Shown: piece after piece, positions 1-9,267 of the stretch | Layout: the number at the start of each line of letters is the position of its first letter | Numbering within the stretch: the first letter of the stretch is position 1 | From: Deinococcus humi | Lineage (GTDB): Bacteria > Deinococcota > Deinococci > Deinococcales > Deinococcaceae | NCBI RefSeq assembly: GCF_014201875.1 | Contig: NZ_JACHFL010000022.1 | Span: forward strand, 11,083 to 75,082 | Direction of reading: 5' to 3' | DNA length: 64,000 nucleotides | Position numbers and translations under genes: made by a program | Notes under the pieces: model-generated | Database searches by the model: none | What the model was told of the DNA's origin: nothing | The model's input: the letters and a program-made list of their open reading frames with translations, nothing else

Positions 1-616
1 CCTGCAAACGGTGGGCCAGCAGCGCGGTTTGCAGTCCGCGTCCCCGGAACTTAGGCAGCGTGGCGGTGCCGTGAAAGGCGGCGATGCCTTCGGTGACGCT
101 CAGGGCAGCAGTGGCCGCAGGCGTACCGTTCACGTCTGCCACAAACAACTGAGTGCCTGGCGCGTGTCCCACCACCATCATGATCTTCTCCGTCCCTAGC
201 CCGAAACCCTGTGCGGCTAGGGTTGCCCAAGCGTCGGCCTGTTCTTCTCGAATATCGGCAGGCTGCCAGGCAAAGTTGCCTGACAGATCATGAATGTAAA
301 CGTGCAGCACGTAATCTAGGGCGTAACTGCGTTCCCTCAGCATAGGCAGGACTGGCGACGCGAAGGCCGAAAGCAGATGCAGCGTGGTGGGCTGAGCGTG
401 TCGGAGACTGAACGCCTCGAACTCCTCAAGTTCCGTTGGTGTGAACGGGCGGGTGCCGTTGTGCCAGCCGGTATCCACCGGCAAGTCTGGGCCAGCGTGA
501 ACAGCGGTTAGGGGGCCAAATCGCGCTGTCTCTCCTGTCTTCCCATAACGTGCATGGGCCGTTGTCTCGGCGTGGGCCAGCCGTTTCAGCAGCTCCGTAT
601 TCATCCCGTCAACCAT
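1..616 (-). CDS. GNAT family N-acetyltransferase, partial at the window edge
   Basis: The reading frame runs off the left edge of the window, so the C-terminus is missing. The translated end contains a GNAT-like acetyl-CoA-binding stretch (TLPKFRGRGLQTALL, with the R-x-x-G-x-G/A pyrophosphate-loop pattern RGRGLQ) preceded by a beta-strand pair (QLFVADVNGTPAATAAL), as in the catalytic core of acetyltransferases. The N-terminal half (about 120 residues) has no recognised motif and may be a second degenerate GNAT-like half. Two in-frame ATG codons, at 616 and 604, are possible starts; AAGAGA lies just upstream of the first. Substrate unknown. The family call is fairly secure, the exact start is not. 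Confidence 0.7.
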   Translation of the reverse strand, partial: MVDGMNTELLKRLAHAETTAHARYGKTGETARFGPLTAVHAGPDLPVDTGWHNGTRPFTPTELEEFEAFSLRHAQPTTLHLLSAFASPVLPMLRERSYALDYVLHVYIHDLSGNFAWQPADIREEQADAWATLAAQGFGLGTEKIMMVVGHAPGTQLFVADVNGTPAATAALSVTEGIAAFHGTATLPKFRGRGLQTALLAHRLQ

Positions 617-1134
617 ATCTCTTGAGGTCGTAACCTGCTCTATCCCTCCTATCGAAAGGGCAGCGCCCGTAATCATGGCCTTGACTTTCACTTCTCGGCG
701 TCTAGTTAGGGTATACCGCCCGAGGGAAGACGGTAAGGCAGGCAGGTCAAAAATCTGCTGACAGCTCAGTGTGATGCCTTTTCGGTAAGGCCGTTTACCA
801 GAAGCCAGACCCCAGAGCTAACTTCGGTTGTCCCTGGGGCAGGCCATTCGGCAACCTCACTGACCAGCAGCCTTCAGCCGTTCAGGCAGATCGGCTCTGA
901 AATTCAAATGAGGTTGCAGAGCGTCTCTGGTCAAAAGACAGGCACTGCCGGGTTCCGGACCAGCGCTCCGCACCAGGGAACCAGAAGAGGGTTGCAGTGT
1001 GCGTTCCTCCAAGATGGGCCTCGTTTCCCAAGATAAACTGCGCTCATCTTGCCGTCCTCCCAGAACTCCGCCTGCCGTGACCTCGCTCCGCCCGGCACTG
1101 ATCTTCACGTGAGGCCCCTGGGCCGCCCGCGCAC
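617..1134. other. Intergenic region, no gene recognised
   Basis: About 520 bases lie between the divergent GNAT gene and the first kinase. Short open frames exist on the minus strand, but none shows a recognisable domain. No convincing promoter, repeat or RNA gene was seen. Confidence 0.4.
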
Positions 1135-3414
1135 ATGACGCAGACCCACGGGGAAGCCCTGGACCTCTTCGTGGCCTTCACCGAGGCCGCAGGCCAGATC
1201 ACCGATCTCGACGACCTGGCCCATCTCGCGCTCGAGACCCTGCGGACGCTGATCCCCGGCGCGAACGTGGCCTTCACCGAGCGCACCCCCACCCACTGGC
1301 AGTTGCGGCAATGGACCGACAACCTCGCCCCGGATCTGCTGGCGATGGCCCAGCAGCGCGGCTTTCCCCTGGAGACCCCGGTCTTCGCGGAGCTGGTGGG
1401 CACGGGGCAACCGAGCTTCGTGGATGGCTGGCGGGCCGCTGAACAGGCGGTGGCCCACACGGAGCAGTTTCAGGCCGTGGCGCACTACCCCATCGTTCAG
1501 GGCAGTGAAGTGGTGGCCGCCATCGGTCTGGCGGTGACCGATCAGCACGTCTGGACCGACCGTCAGAAGGCCATCGTCCGCTCGGTGGGCCGCAGTTTCT
1601 CGCTGCTCTACGAGCGCGTCCGGGTGACGGACGAGCTGCGCGTCCAGCAAAAAGAGGCTGAGGCCCGCACCCAGGTGCTGGAGCTGCTGGCGAACCTGAC
1701 GGCGAAGCTGACCACCGAGGCCGACGATGAGGTGCTGATCCAACGCGCCCAGACCCAGGTGCTGGCCCTGTTGCCGCCCAGTCACGCCGCCTACTGGGAA
1801 CCAAAGGGGAAACTGTGGCGGCTGGGCGCACACGTCAACGACGTGGGCAACGCCGAACTGATGGCGATGATGCGCGCGGGCGTTCCAGTGGGGCAGATTC
1901 CGACGCTCGATACCCCCTGGGAGACAGGAGAGGCACTGTGGCAGGACGATTACGCGCGTGACACCGACGTGGACGCTGAGCTGACCCAGCACGTCTATGC
2001 CGTGGCGTCCCTGCCGATTGGTGTGGGGCCGGGGCAGCGGGGCGTGATCAACTTCTCGACGTTCGAGCCGCACCGCTGGAGCGCGCCCGAACGGGCGCTG
2101 CTGACCACCCTGGCGCGCGGCTTGTGGCTGGCCCTGGACCGCACGGCGGCCCTGCGGCGGCAGCGCGACGAGGCCCAGAAGCGCAGCCAGGCGCTGGAAG
2201 CCTTCGCGCTGCTCTCGCGCGACCTGGCGGCCGAGACGGACCGCTACGCCCTGATCCGGCGCGCACAGAAGATCATCCTCTCGCTGCTGCCCCCGGGTTC
2301 CAGCGTGTACTGGGAACTCGAGCACCACAGCTGGCGGCCCAAGACCCAGGTGGGCGAGTACGACCCGGTGATGCAGGCGTACCTGGAGGAGCATGGCCTG
2401 CCGGAAGACGCGCCCGGCTGCGCCGTGCCCTGGCGCAGCGGGGAGCCGCACTACCAGGACCAGTACGCGCTGGGCACGGACGTGTCCAGCGACATGCACG
2501 TTCCGGTGGACACCACAGCCATGCTGCCTGTGAGGGTGCAGGGCCAGCCCGTGGGCCTGCTGGGCATCGGCCTGTTCGGTGTGCAGCCGTGGACCTGGTT
2601 GGATCGGACGGTACTGGAAACAGCCGTTTCCAGCCTGAATCTGATGCTGGACCGCGCGCAGGGGGTGGCGGCGCTGGCCGAGCGTACCGCCGAACTGGAG
2701 CGGACGAATGCGGAACTCCAGACCTCCAACGAGGAACTCGAGGCATTCACCTACAGCGCGTCGCATGACCTGCGTACGCCCATCCGGCACATCAAGGGCT
2801 TCGGCGAACTGGCCCTCAAAGCGCTGCGGGACACGCCGAACCCCAGAGTCGAGCGGCACCTGGGGATCGTGCTGTCGGCGGCGGACCGCATGACGGCGCT
2901 GATTGACGCCATGCTGGTGCTGTCCCGGGCGGGGCAGGCCGAGCTGCATGTGCGTCCCCTGGCCCTGGACCTGCTGGTGGCCCAGGCACTGCGGGACGCG
3001 GAGATCGAGTTTCCGCACATGACGGTCGACTGGCAGATCGGCCCGCTGCCCACCGCACCCGCCGACCCAGTGACCATCCAGCAGGTGCTGACCAACCTGC
3101 TGAGCAACGCGGTGAAGTACGCCGCCTCCGAACGCCCCTTGCAGGTACATCTGTGGGCTGAGGAACGGCCCGGCGCGTGGGCCATCCAGGTGCGGGACAA
3201 CGGCGTGGGCTTCGATCCGCTGTACGCGGGCAAGTTGTTCGGGGTCTTCCAGCGCCTGCATCTACAAGAACAGTTCGCGGGGACCGGAATCGGGCTGGCC
3301 ACCGTGCGGCGCATCGTGACCCGGCACGGTGGGCAAGTCTGGGCCGAGGGCCGCCCCGGCGAGGGGGCCACCTTCGGCTTCACACGGCCCACCGGGCCAA
3401 GTCAGGTGAGATAA
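1135..3414 (+). CDS. Triple-GAF sensor histidine kinase
   Basis: A 759-residue cytoplasmic sensor kinase with no membrane segment. Three GAF-like sensor domains cover roughly residues 15-155, 180-340 and 350-505. A short coiled coil follows (AERTAELERTNAELQTSNEE), then a HisKA domain with the phospho-accepting His at about residue 544 in SASHDLRTPIRH. The HATPase_c domain has all boxes: N box (LLSNAVKYA, about 653), G1 (DNGVGF, about 688), F box (KLFGVFQRLH) and G2 (GTGIGLATV, about 716). No response regulator follows, so it is an orphan kinase. It shares its catalytic core with the kinases at 26395, 47507 and 53225. Ligand unknown. The ATG start at 1135 has no strong ribosome binding site. 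Confidence 0.9.
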   Translation: MTQTHGEALDLFVAFTEAAGQITDLDDLAHLALETLRTLIPGANVAFTERTPTHWQLRQWTDNLAPDLLAMAQQRGFPLETPVFAELVGTGQPSFVDGWRAAEQAVAHTEQFQAVAHYPIVQGSEVVAAIGLAVTDQHVWTDRQKAIVRSVGRSFSLLYERVRVTDELRVQQKEAEARTQVLELLANLTAKLTTEADDEVLIQRAQTQVLALLPPSHAAYWEPKGKLWRLGAHVNDVGNAELMAMMRAGVPVGQIPTLDTPWETGEALWQDDYARDTDVDAELTQHVYAVASLPIGVGPGQRGVINFSTFEPHRWSAPERALLTTLARGLWLALDRTAALRRQRDEAQKRSQALEAFALLSRDLAAETDRYALIRRAQKIILSLLPPGSSVYWELEHHSWRPKTQVGEYDPVMQAYLEEHGLPEDAPGCAVPWRSGEPHYQDQYALGTDVSSDMHVPVDTTAMLPVRVQGQPVGLLGIGLFGVQPWTWLDRTVLETAVSSLNLMLDRAQGVAALAERTAELERTNAELQTSNEELEAFTYSASHDLRTPIRHIKGFGELALKALRDTPNPRVERHLGIVLSAADRMTALIDAMLVLSRAGQAELHVRPLALDLLVAQALRDAEIEFPHMTVDWQIGPLPTAPADPVTIQQVLTNLLSNAVKYAASERPLQVHLWAEERPGAWAIQVRDNGVGFDPLYAGKLFGVFQRLHLQEQFAGTGIGLATVRRIVTRHGGQVWAEGRPGEGATFGFTRPTGPSQVR

Positions 3415-3528
3415 AGTTGACCCAAGCCGGGTCTGAGTGGATGCAAGGCGGAGATCAAGCTCTGTCAGACTAGGGTGCACCCCACCCAGCCTGACCGCTA
3501 GAAGTCGGAGGGCCATATATATGGCATG

Positions 3529-3556
3529 AAAAATGCCCCCTCCAGACAGAGGGAGC
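3529..3556 (-). terminator. Intrinsic terminator of the PRC-barrel repeat gene
   Basis: On the minus strand GCTCCCTC pairs with GAGGGGGC (one G-T wobble) around a six-base loop and is followed by ATTTTT. It lies 15 bases past the stop codon at 3572. A 14-bp palindrome (GCCATATATATGGC, 3512-3525) lies just beyond, between the two convergent genes. Confidence 0.7.
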
Positions 3557-3571
3557 AAGTGGCAGGCGTCT

Positions 3572-5425
3572 TTAGTCCTGCGGCTTAGGATCGGTAGCGG
3601 GCGCCGTGTTAGCGGGGTTGTGTTGTGTCAGGTCCGGTTGGCTGTCCAGCGCGCCCTTGCCGTGCTCGTCGGGCCGGCTGTCCAGCGGGTTGATCTCCGG
3701 CGTTTCCTTGCTCACACTGTCCAGCAGAATGTCCAGCACGTCACCCTGGGTGGCCAGTTCCACGGCCTTGTGGGTCACGATCTCGCCCAGGTTGAGGATG
3801 ATGGTGTCGTCCGGGGCCAGGATCACGCGGTTGACTGGACGGCCCAGGGCGTCCTTGATCTTCTGCTCGTGGGCCTTTTGCTGGCGCTCGTCCAGTGCGG
3901 TCTCGGCGTCCTCGCGACGCTCGCCCAGCCAGCCCTTGGCGCGGTCCAGCAGAGTGCTGGCCCCGCTGGACACATTGTCCAGACCATCCGCCAGGGCGGT
4001 GCGGGTGTCGGTGCCGCCAGACTGGGACTGGCGTACACCCGTGGCCGCCAGCAACCGGTCCTCGACACCCAGATGCTGGGCACGTTCCAGGATGGCTGCC
4101 GTGACGATCTGCCCCTGTGCGGCCACCAGGCTGCCGCCCGAACTGCGCACTTCCGTCCTGGCTCGACGGCCAATCGCTGCTTCGGGACTGCTGGGGTCCA
4201 CGCCGCCCCCGCGTCCAGCCTGCACCCTGCCCGAGATTGCCGCAGCCGTCAGCGCGCCCAGCTTGCCGGTCTGCTCGGCATGATCCGCCTGATACGCGGT
4301 GATCACCCCACCCCCATAGACGATGGTCTCGCCGGCGTCCGTGGTGACGTCTTGGCTGGCGGTCTTGCCCACCACGTAGGCCTTCTGGCGCTCGGCGGTG
4401 GCGCCGCGCATCTCCTCGAAGCTGCCCTGCACCCGGTCACGGGCCTGACCCGCAGACGCAATGATCACGCCGCCGGTGGCGTTGGCGGCCAGCGCGCCCA
4501 ATTTTCCAGCCTGCTCGGCGCGTTCGGCCTGCTCGGCAGTGATGATCTGGCCCTTGATGACGATGGTGGAGCCGTCGTCGGCCTGCAAGTCATTGCCCGC
4601 CGCCTTGCCAATCACGTAGTCCTTCTGGCGCGTCCTGGACGCGTCGGCGATGTTGCCGTAGGCGTCGGAGATCACTCCGCCCGTCGCGGCCGTGGCCAGA
4701 GCCGTCAACTTGCCGTGCTCCTCGGCTTTCTGTGCCTGTTCGGCAGTAATCGTCTCGCCCTTGGTGACGATCACCGTGCCGTCGTCCAGGGTGATGTCGC
4801 CGCCCGCCGTTTTGCCGATGGCGTATTCCTTCTGGCGTTCCTTGGTGGCGTCGGCGATGTTCTCGTACGCCCCCTTGATCGAGTCACCGGCGCTGCCCAA
4901 GGCACCCTTGAGGCCGCCCGGCTCCTGTTCCTGCATGGCATTCGCCACTGCGACCGGTACGATGGCGGTGTCTGCACCGATCTGCACATCATCGGGCGCA
5001 GGCACAAAGGTTCGTCCGTTACTCAGGTCCGAAAACAGGCCGCCAGTCGCCTCATAGCCTTCCACCTTGCCAGTCTGCTCGTCGAAGTACACGTCGGCGA
5101 TCTTGCCCAGGTCCTGCCCGTCGGTGGTCAGCAGCGTCAGACCGATCAGGCTGATTTTGCTGTCCAGCACGTCGGCCAGACGGTCATCTTGTCGGGTGGT
5201 GGTGACGTGGTCCGCCGAGTCGATCATGATGGCGTCCTCTCCGATGGCGCGGATCATTTCGAAGGGCACCACCTTGGCCGCGCGGAACCAGCCGCCCTCA
5301 TCGACCAGCAGGCCGAGAACCTCGTTAGCCTGGTGATCGAAGATCAGGTCATGCACGCTGTCGATGTGCTGGCCCGAGTCGAGGGCAACGATCTGCCGCC
5401 CCAGAATGTCTTTGGCTTTAATCAT
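3572..5425 (-). CDS. PRC-barrel protein with five tandem C-terminal repeats
   Basis: A 617-residue soluble protein. Two PRC-barrel-type modules occupy about residues 1-160 ([34 protein letters not shown], then [18 protein letters not shown]). From about 190 to 560 a unit of roughly 60 residues repeats. Its core is RQK-x-Y-x-(V/I)-GK-(T/A)-A, then DDG-x-x-IV-x-KG, then ITAEQA-x-x-AE-x-x-GKL-x-AL. Three copies are clear and two are degenerate. The last 40 residues are acidic, Pro/Asp-rich and probably disordered. The start has a good ribosome binding site (GGAGGGTGACCC before ATG). PRC barrels bind RNA or membrane-associated partners in other families; the role here is unknown, possibly in envelope or stress physiology given its neighbours. 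Confidence 0.75.
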   Translation of the reverse strand: MIKAKDILGRQIVALDSGQHIDSVHDLIFDHQANEVLGLLVDEGGWFRAAKVVPFEMIRAIGEDAIMIDSADHVTTTRQDDRLADVLDSKISLIGLTLLTTDGQDLGKIADVYFDEQTGKVEGYEATGGLFSDLSNGRTFVPAPDDVQIGADTAIVPVAVANAMQEQEPGGLKGALGSAGDSIKGAYENIADATKERQKEYAIGKTAGGDITLDDGTVIVTKGETITAEQAQKAEEHGKLTALATAATGGVISDAYGNIADASRTRQKDYVIGKAAGNDLQADDGSTIVIKGQIITAEQAERAEQAGKLGALAANATGGVIIASAGQARDRVQGSFEEMRGATAERQKAYVVGKTASQDVTTDAGETIVYGGGVITAYQADHAEQTGKLGALTAAAISGRVQAGRGGGVDPSSPEAAIGRRARTEVRSSGGSLVAAQGQIVTAAILERAQHLGVEDRLLAATGVRQSQSGGTDTRTALADGLDNVSSGASTLLDRAKGWLGERREDAETALDERQQKAHEQKIKDALGRPVNRVILAPDDTIILNLGEIVTHKAVELATQGDVLDILLDSVSKETPEINPLDSRPDEHGKGALDSQPDLTQHNPANTAPATDPKPQD

Positions 5426-5476
5426 GGGTCACCCTCCAGAAGGTGAGGAGCGGAGGTGCCAGGAAAACGCAGGGGT

Positions 5477-5611
5477 TCAAATGAACCCCAGATTGAGGAT
5501 GCCTTGCGGTTTCAGGTACAGGAAATACGCCAGCAGGAAGAGGACGATGAGGATCAGCAGGATCAGCAGCCAGGTGCCGCCACCGCCACCAGTGCCTTTG
5601 AGTCGGGTCAT
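5477..5611 (-). CDS. Small single-span membrane protein (44 aa)
   Basis: The peptide starts MTRLKGTGGGGGTWLL, followed by one very hydrophobic helix (LLILLILIVLFLLAYFLYL) and a short tail. The start at 5611 is preferred over the longer frame because GGAGG lies five bases upstream of this ATG. It sits 51 bases upstream of the PRC-barrel repeat gene on the same strand and could be cotranscribed with it. Small glycine-rich plus one-helix proteins of this kind are common in stress-related operons, but no function can be assigned. Confidence 0.6.
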   Translation of the reverse strand: MTRLKGTGGGGGTWLLILLILIVLFLLAYFLYLKPQGILNLGFI

Positions 5612-6096
5612 GTTGCCTCCGGCCCAGAGTGTAAAGAGGCAAGACAGGCCATGGAAAACCAGGGGCACCAACGGCGCTTTGCTGAATCTTGAGGCTGCCT
5701 TTATGCAAGTGACCGCGGAGAGGGGTTGACGGCGGGGCGATCAGCCGCTGACATCAAGAAATTTCAGATTGTGCGCGAGGACGTTCAGGGCCACCCTCAT
5801 TCGCAGGCTCAGATACGTCCTGACTTGCCCTCAGCGCATTCTGGTCCCTGCCGGGACAGAGAATGCCGATTCTATGCCCTTCCTGGTCTCTAACAGGGTT
5901 GATCCCGCCGTCTCAGCACCGCAAAGGGGCAACGGCGAACCACCCAAAAGCCTGATCCTGACGTTCTGAGCTGAAGTTTTGTTTAAGACTGCGTGGCACT
6001 GGGCTCAATGCCAGCAGCACTGCATGGCCCTCCGCTCACCCATAGTGGGCTGGTACACCGCCGCCTCCCAGACGGGAGGCGGTCTTCAGGAGACCT
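5612..6096. other. Intergenic region between divergent stress-type genes
   Basis: About 485 bases separate the small membrane protein from the DUF2382 protein. No credible gene was found. The only clear feature is the hairpin at 6061-6082. Confidence 0.4.
6061..6082 (+). promoter_or_regulatory. Strong hairpin directly in front of the ribosome binding site of the DUF2382 gene
   Basis: CCGCCTCCC pairs perfectly with GGGAGGCGG around the loop AGAC. The downstream arm ends seven bases before the AGGAG that precedes the ATG at 6097. It could be an attenuator, a 5' mRNA stabiliser or the end of an upstream transcript. There is no proper T run (TCTTC), so a simple terminator is less likely. Confidence 0.5.
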
Positions 6097-6918
6097 ATGA
6101 CCCAGATGAATCTCGTCCGTATGTCCGAGCTGGACCGTGACCACCAGCTCGATCTCAACAGCACCGGCGTCTACAACCCCCGCGATAACGACGCCTACGG
6201 CGCGAATGGCGAGAAAATTGGCACTGTGCGTGACGCTCTGGTGCGGCCCACCACTGGTGAGATCCAGTACCTGATCGTCGATGTGGGCGGCTGGTTCTCC
6301 AGCAAGCAGGTCCTGATCCCGGTGGGCCAGGCCCGCTTCAGCGAGGACGGCGCGTATTTCGATGGGCTGACCAAGGAGCAGGCGAGTGACCTCAGCGAAT
6401 ATCAGGACGGCCAGGTGTATGAGGCCGAGTCCCAGCTGGCCGACGAGCGGGTATTGCGTGCCCCAGACAGTGACGAGGCCACCTACCGCCGCGAAGCTTT
6501 TACCACTCCGGACACCCTGAAGCTGCTCGAGGAGCGGCTGATGATCCATAAAGAACGCTTCGTTGCAGGCAGCGTAGACGTGGGCAAGCGGGTGGAGACC
6601 CGTCAGCAGCAGGTCAACGTGGAACTCGAACGTGAGGAAGTGGTCATCGAACGTCACGCGGTGACCGATGCCCGTCCTGTGGAAGGTGCGGTCCTCGGGG
6701 CCGACAGCCAGACCTTGCGCGTGGACCTGGAAGCCGAGCGGGCCAACGTCAGCAAGCAGACGTTCGTCACCGAGGAAGTCACGGTGGGCAAGCGAGAAGT
6801 GACTGACACCCAGACCGTCAGCGAAACCGTGGGCAAAGAAGTGCTGGAAGTGACCAAGAGCGGCGACGTACAACTGGATGGCGAGGGGCAACCCAGGACT
6901 GAAGAACGCAAGGCCTGA
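6097..6918 (+). CDS. PRC-barrel and DUF2382 (YsnF/AvaK-type) stress protein
   Basis: A 273-residue protein. Residues about 20-110 form a PRC barrel ([40 protein letters not shown]). Residues about 140-265 match the DUF2382 pattern of alternating charged strands ([59 protein letters not shown]). This two-domain layout is known from general-stress proteins in several bacterial phyla. The start has AGGAG eight bases upstream. A hairpin precedes the ribosome binding site. It is divergent from the other PRC-barrel gene and 103 bases ahead of the membrane protein at 7022, suggesting one stress/envelope locus. Biochemical role unknown. Confidence 0.85.
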   Translation: MTQMNLVRMSELDRDHQLDLNSTGVYNPRDNDAYGANGEKIGTVRDALVRPTTGEIQYLIVDVGGWFSSKQVLIPVGQARFSEDGAYFDGLTKEQASDLSEYQDGQVYEAESQLADERVLRAPDSDEATYRREAFTTPDTLKLLEERLMIHKERFVAGSVDVGKRVETRQQQVNVELEREEVVIERHAVTDARPVEGAVLGADSQTLRVDLEAERANVSKQTFVTEEVTVGKREVTDTQTVSETVGKEVLEVTKSGDVQLDGEGQPRTEERKA

Positions 6919-7021
6919 ACTGGTGTTCGCTCAGGGGCCGGACCGTGATGTGCTCGGCCCCTCTGGTGCGCCGTCGTTTTCGTCTCTCACATGCCTGCCA
7001 TGGATCTGAACAAGGAATGCT

Positions 7022-7951
7022 ATGATCCTGAATGCTGACGCTCTTTCGCACCGCCTCTCCTGGCGCGGTGTGCTCGCTGGACTCCTGGTGGGTTTGGTGT
7101 CCACCCTGACCATCATCGCCTTGGGCACCGTAATCACCGCCTTGACCGGCCTGACCCTCTCGGGCGTCGGCATCGCCGCCGCCATCTGGACCGGGATTGC
7201 CGCCCTGGTGGGGGCGTACCTGGCGGGCCTGACCGCCGTGCGCTCTGCTGCGCCGGCCACCCGCAACGAGGACGGCATCGCCGCCATGACCCACGATGAC
7301 GCCACGCTGACGGGCCTGGTCCTGGGCAGCCTGCTGATCTTGCTGACCACCGTGTTCGCCTTCAACAGCGCCTCACGTCTGGTGGGCACCGCCACGAACG
7401 TGCTGGGGACCGTGGCTGGAACGACGGCCACGGCTGCCGGTGCAGCTGGTACCGGCAGCGCGCAGGTCCCCGGCATTCAGAACTTCTTCAACAACATCAC
7501 GCCGGTGGATGTCGAAGGGCTGATTGCCAACAACACCGATCTGGATCAGGAGCAGGTCTCGGCCACCGCGAACGTGGTGACGGGCATTGTCCGCCGCGCC
7601 AGCAACGATCTGGGCGACGTGGACCTGGCCAACATCGGTGATTTCGCGCAGGCCCGCGTGGACTCGATCAAGCAGGCCCTGAGCGGCCCGCAGTTCGTGA
7701 CCCGGCTGGAGCGCCAGGGGCTGACCAATGCGCAGGCCACTGAGGTACAGACCGAGATCACGCAGTCGGTGGACCGCATTGAGAAGCAGGCCAGCCAAGC
7801 GGTGGACAACGCCGAGGCTGCCGCCCGGACTGCCGCGAGCACGGCTGGCTGGGGCTGGCTGCTGGCCGCCGGGCTGACCCTGCTGGCGAGCATCTTCGGC
7901 GCGCGTAGCGCGGCGACCCACCGCGCGATTGCCCGCACCCCTGGACGCTAG
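7022..7951 (+). CDS. Multi-pass membrane protein of unknown function
   Basis: A 309-residue protein. There are two N-terminal membrane helices (about residues 17-75, Gly/Ala/Leu-rich), a third at about 98-118 ([20 protein letters not shown]) and one near the C-terminus ([19 protein letters not shown]). Between the third and last helices lies an Ala/Gln-rich helical extracytoplasmic or cytoplasmic region of about 140 residues ([20 protein letters not shown]). A ribosome binding site, AAGGA, lies six bases before the ATG, and an intrinsic terminator follows at 8034-8058. It is grouped with the PRC-barrel genes, so a role in membrane stress is a guess only. Confidence 0.65.
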   Translation: MILNADALSHRLSWRGVLAGLLVGLVSTLTIIALGTVITALTGLTLSGVGIAAAIWTGIAALVGAYLAGLTAVRSAAPATRNEDGIAAMTHDDATLTGLVLGSLLILLTTVFAFNSASRLVGTATNVLGTVAGTTATAAGAAGTGSAQVPGIQNFFNNITPVDVEGLIANNTDLDQEQVSATANVVTGIVRRASNDLGDVDLANIGDFAQARVDSIKQALSGPQFVTRLERQGLTNAQATEVQTEITQSVDRIEKQASQAVDNAEAAARTAASTAGWGWLLAAGLTLLASIFGARSAATHRAIARTPGR

Positions 7952-8404
7952 GAAGCGGGTCTAGCAGCAGAACAGCGTTGACGTCAGGCCGTCCATGGAC
8001 GTCAGAACACAAGGCAAGAGCACGCTGTCGCCTGTCCCCTCCGAGGAGGGGACTTTTTGCATCCCCAACTTCCCTTGCTGACCTCAAACGCGAGCCATGG
8101 CCTATCAGGCTGGGGTATACCCAAAACTGGTAATGGGCCAGTGCTGAAAGGTAACCCCCAGTGCTTCAATGGTTATCCAGCATCGATGACCGCGCCGTCT
8201 ACACTCTGCACGTATGGCCTCCCATGAATTTCTTAGGCGGTACAACGCGCTGTGTCAGCACTTGCACACCCCGTTGGCCCAAGAGTTGCATCCCGATTCC
8301 TCAACATTCAAGACGACATTACCTGGACACTCCAAATTGTTCGGCTGTAAGTGGGCGCGGGCGGGCTTGGGCCTGAATGAAACGTCGGTGCCAGGGGGAC
8401 ACCT
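7952..8404. other. Intergenic region with terminator, otherwise empty
   Basis: About 450 bases. Apart from the terminator at 8034-8058 and a short TGACGTC/GACGTCA inverted repeat at about 7979-8003, nothing is recognised. Small open frames near 8160-8400 lack homology-like features. Confidence 0.4.
8034..8058 (+). terminator. Intrinsic terminator
   Basis: GTCCCCTC and GAGGGGAC form a perfect eight-base stem with loop CGAG, followed immediately by TTTTT. It ends the transcript of the membrane protein gene that stops at 7951. Confidence 0.85.
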
Positions 8405-9163
8405 GTGAGCGGCCCGCCCATCATCCCCTTCGACTGGCAGCGCATCTGGCTGGGTGACGCGCCGCCGCTGTTCCTGCTGGAAATCGTCTTCCGCACCGCC
8501 GTGATCTTCGTCTGGTTGCTGCTCCTGCTGCAGTTGACCGGCAAACGCGGGCTGGCCCAGCTCAGCGCGCTGGAACTGGTGATTGTCATCGCGCTGGGCT
8601 CGGCGGCGGGCGATCCGCTGTTCTATCCCGAAGTCCCGCTGCTGCACGCCATGCTGGCACTGGCGCTGGTGGTGGGCTTTCAACGGGTGCTGGCCGGGCT
8701 GGTGGTCCGCTCCGAGCGGGTGGAGACCTTTATGGAGGGCCAGCCGGTGGAGCTGGTGCGCGACGGCGTATTCAGCGTGGCCGCGCTGGAGAGAGCCAAC
8801 CTGAGCCGGGAGGACCTGTTTGAGAAACTGCGTTTCGAGGGGGTCATGCAACTGGGCGAGGTCCGCCGTGCCTACTTCGAGCAGGACGGTGACCTATCCG
8901 TCTTCAGACACGACACGGACCCGCCGCCCGGTCTCCCCGTGGTGCCGCCGTGGGACCTGGAGCCGCCCACCGTGCTGAACCCGGACCTGCCTCAGCAGGG
9001 GTTTGTGGCCTGCCTGGACTGCGGGCGGGTCCAGCAGGTCAGTGGTCTGCTGGTCGGCTGTGTGTGCGGGGGCAAGGCGGGCTGGACGGTGGCGACGGCT
9101 GATCCACTCGCAACTGCAGAGGCGGAAAAGGACCGCCAAGCGGCCCTGTGGTCTGCTCCCTAA
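8405..9163 (+). CDS. DUF421 (YetF-like) membrane protein
   Basis: A 252-residue protein. The first about 100 residues hold three membrane helices and the DUF421 signature stretch TGKRGLAQLSALELVIVIALG followed by SAAGDPLF. The conserved C-terminal soluble domain follows (GQPVELVRDGVFSVAALERA, then LREDLFEKLRFEGV-like and LGEVRRAYFEQDGDLSVF). The last about 60 residues add two CxC/CxxC-like elements (ACLDCGR, VGCVCGG) that could bind a metal; this tail is not part of the usual family. The start is GTG with AGGGGGAC upstream. Family function is poorly known. Confidence 0.85.
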   Translation: MSGPPIIPFDWQRIWLGDAPPLFLLEIVFRTAVIFVWLLLLLQLTGKRGLAQLSALELVIVIALGSAAGDPLFYPEVPLLHAMLALALVVGFQRVLAGLVVRSERVETFMEGQPVELVRDGVFSVAALERANLSREDLFEKLRFEGVMQLGEVRRAYFEQDGDLSVFRHDTDPPPGLPVVPPWDLEPPTVLNPDLPQQGFVACLDCGRVQQVSGLLVGCVCGGKAGWTVATADPLATAEAEKDRQAALWSAP

Positions 9164-9267
9164 AAACTGGACGACATGACAGAGAAACTCCGGATTCAGG
9201 TCATCAGCGTCCAGGGTCTGTCCGCTTGATGGATCCTCAGTTCTGACGGTTCTGGTCACTTAACCTC

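Noticed and set aside
1105..3261. 718-codon open frame on the minus strand opposite the first kinase
   Set aside because: It is the antisense shadow of the kinase gene, Gln/His/Arg-rich without domain features; the same holds for the long frames opposite 3572-5425, 13465-15963, 21997-24990, 43807-46647 and 55030-56673.
3512..3525. Palindrome GCCATATATATGGC as an operator
   Set aside because: It lies between two convergent gene ends beside a terminator, with no promoter to regulate.
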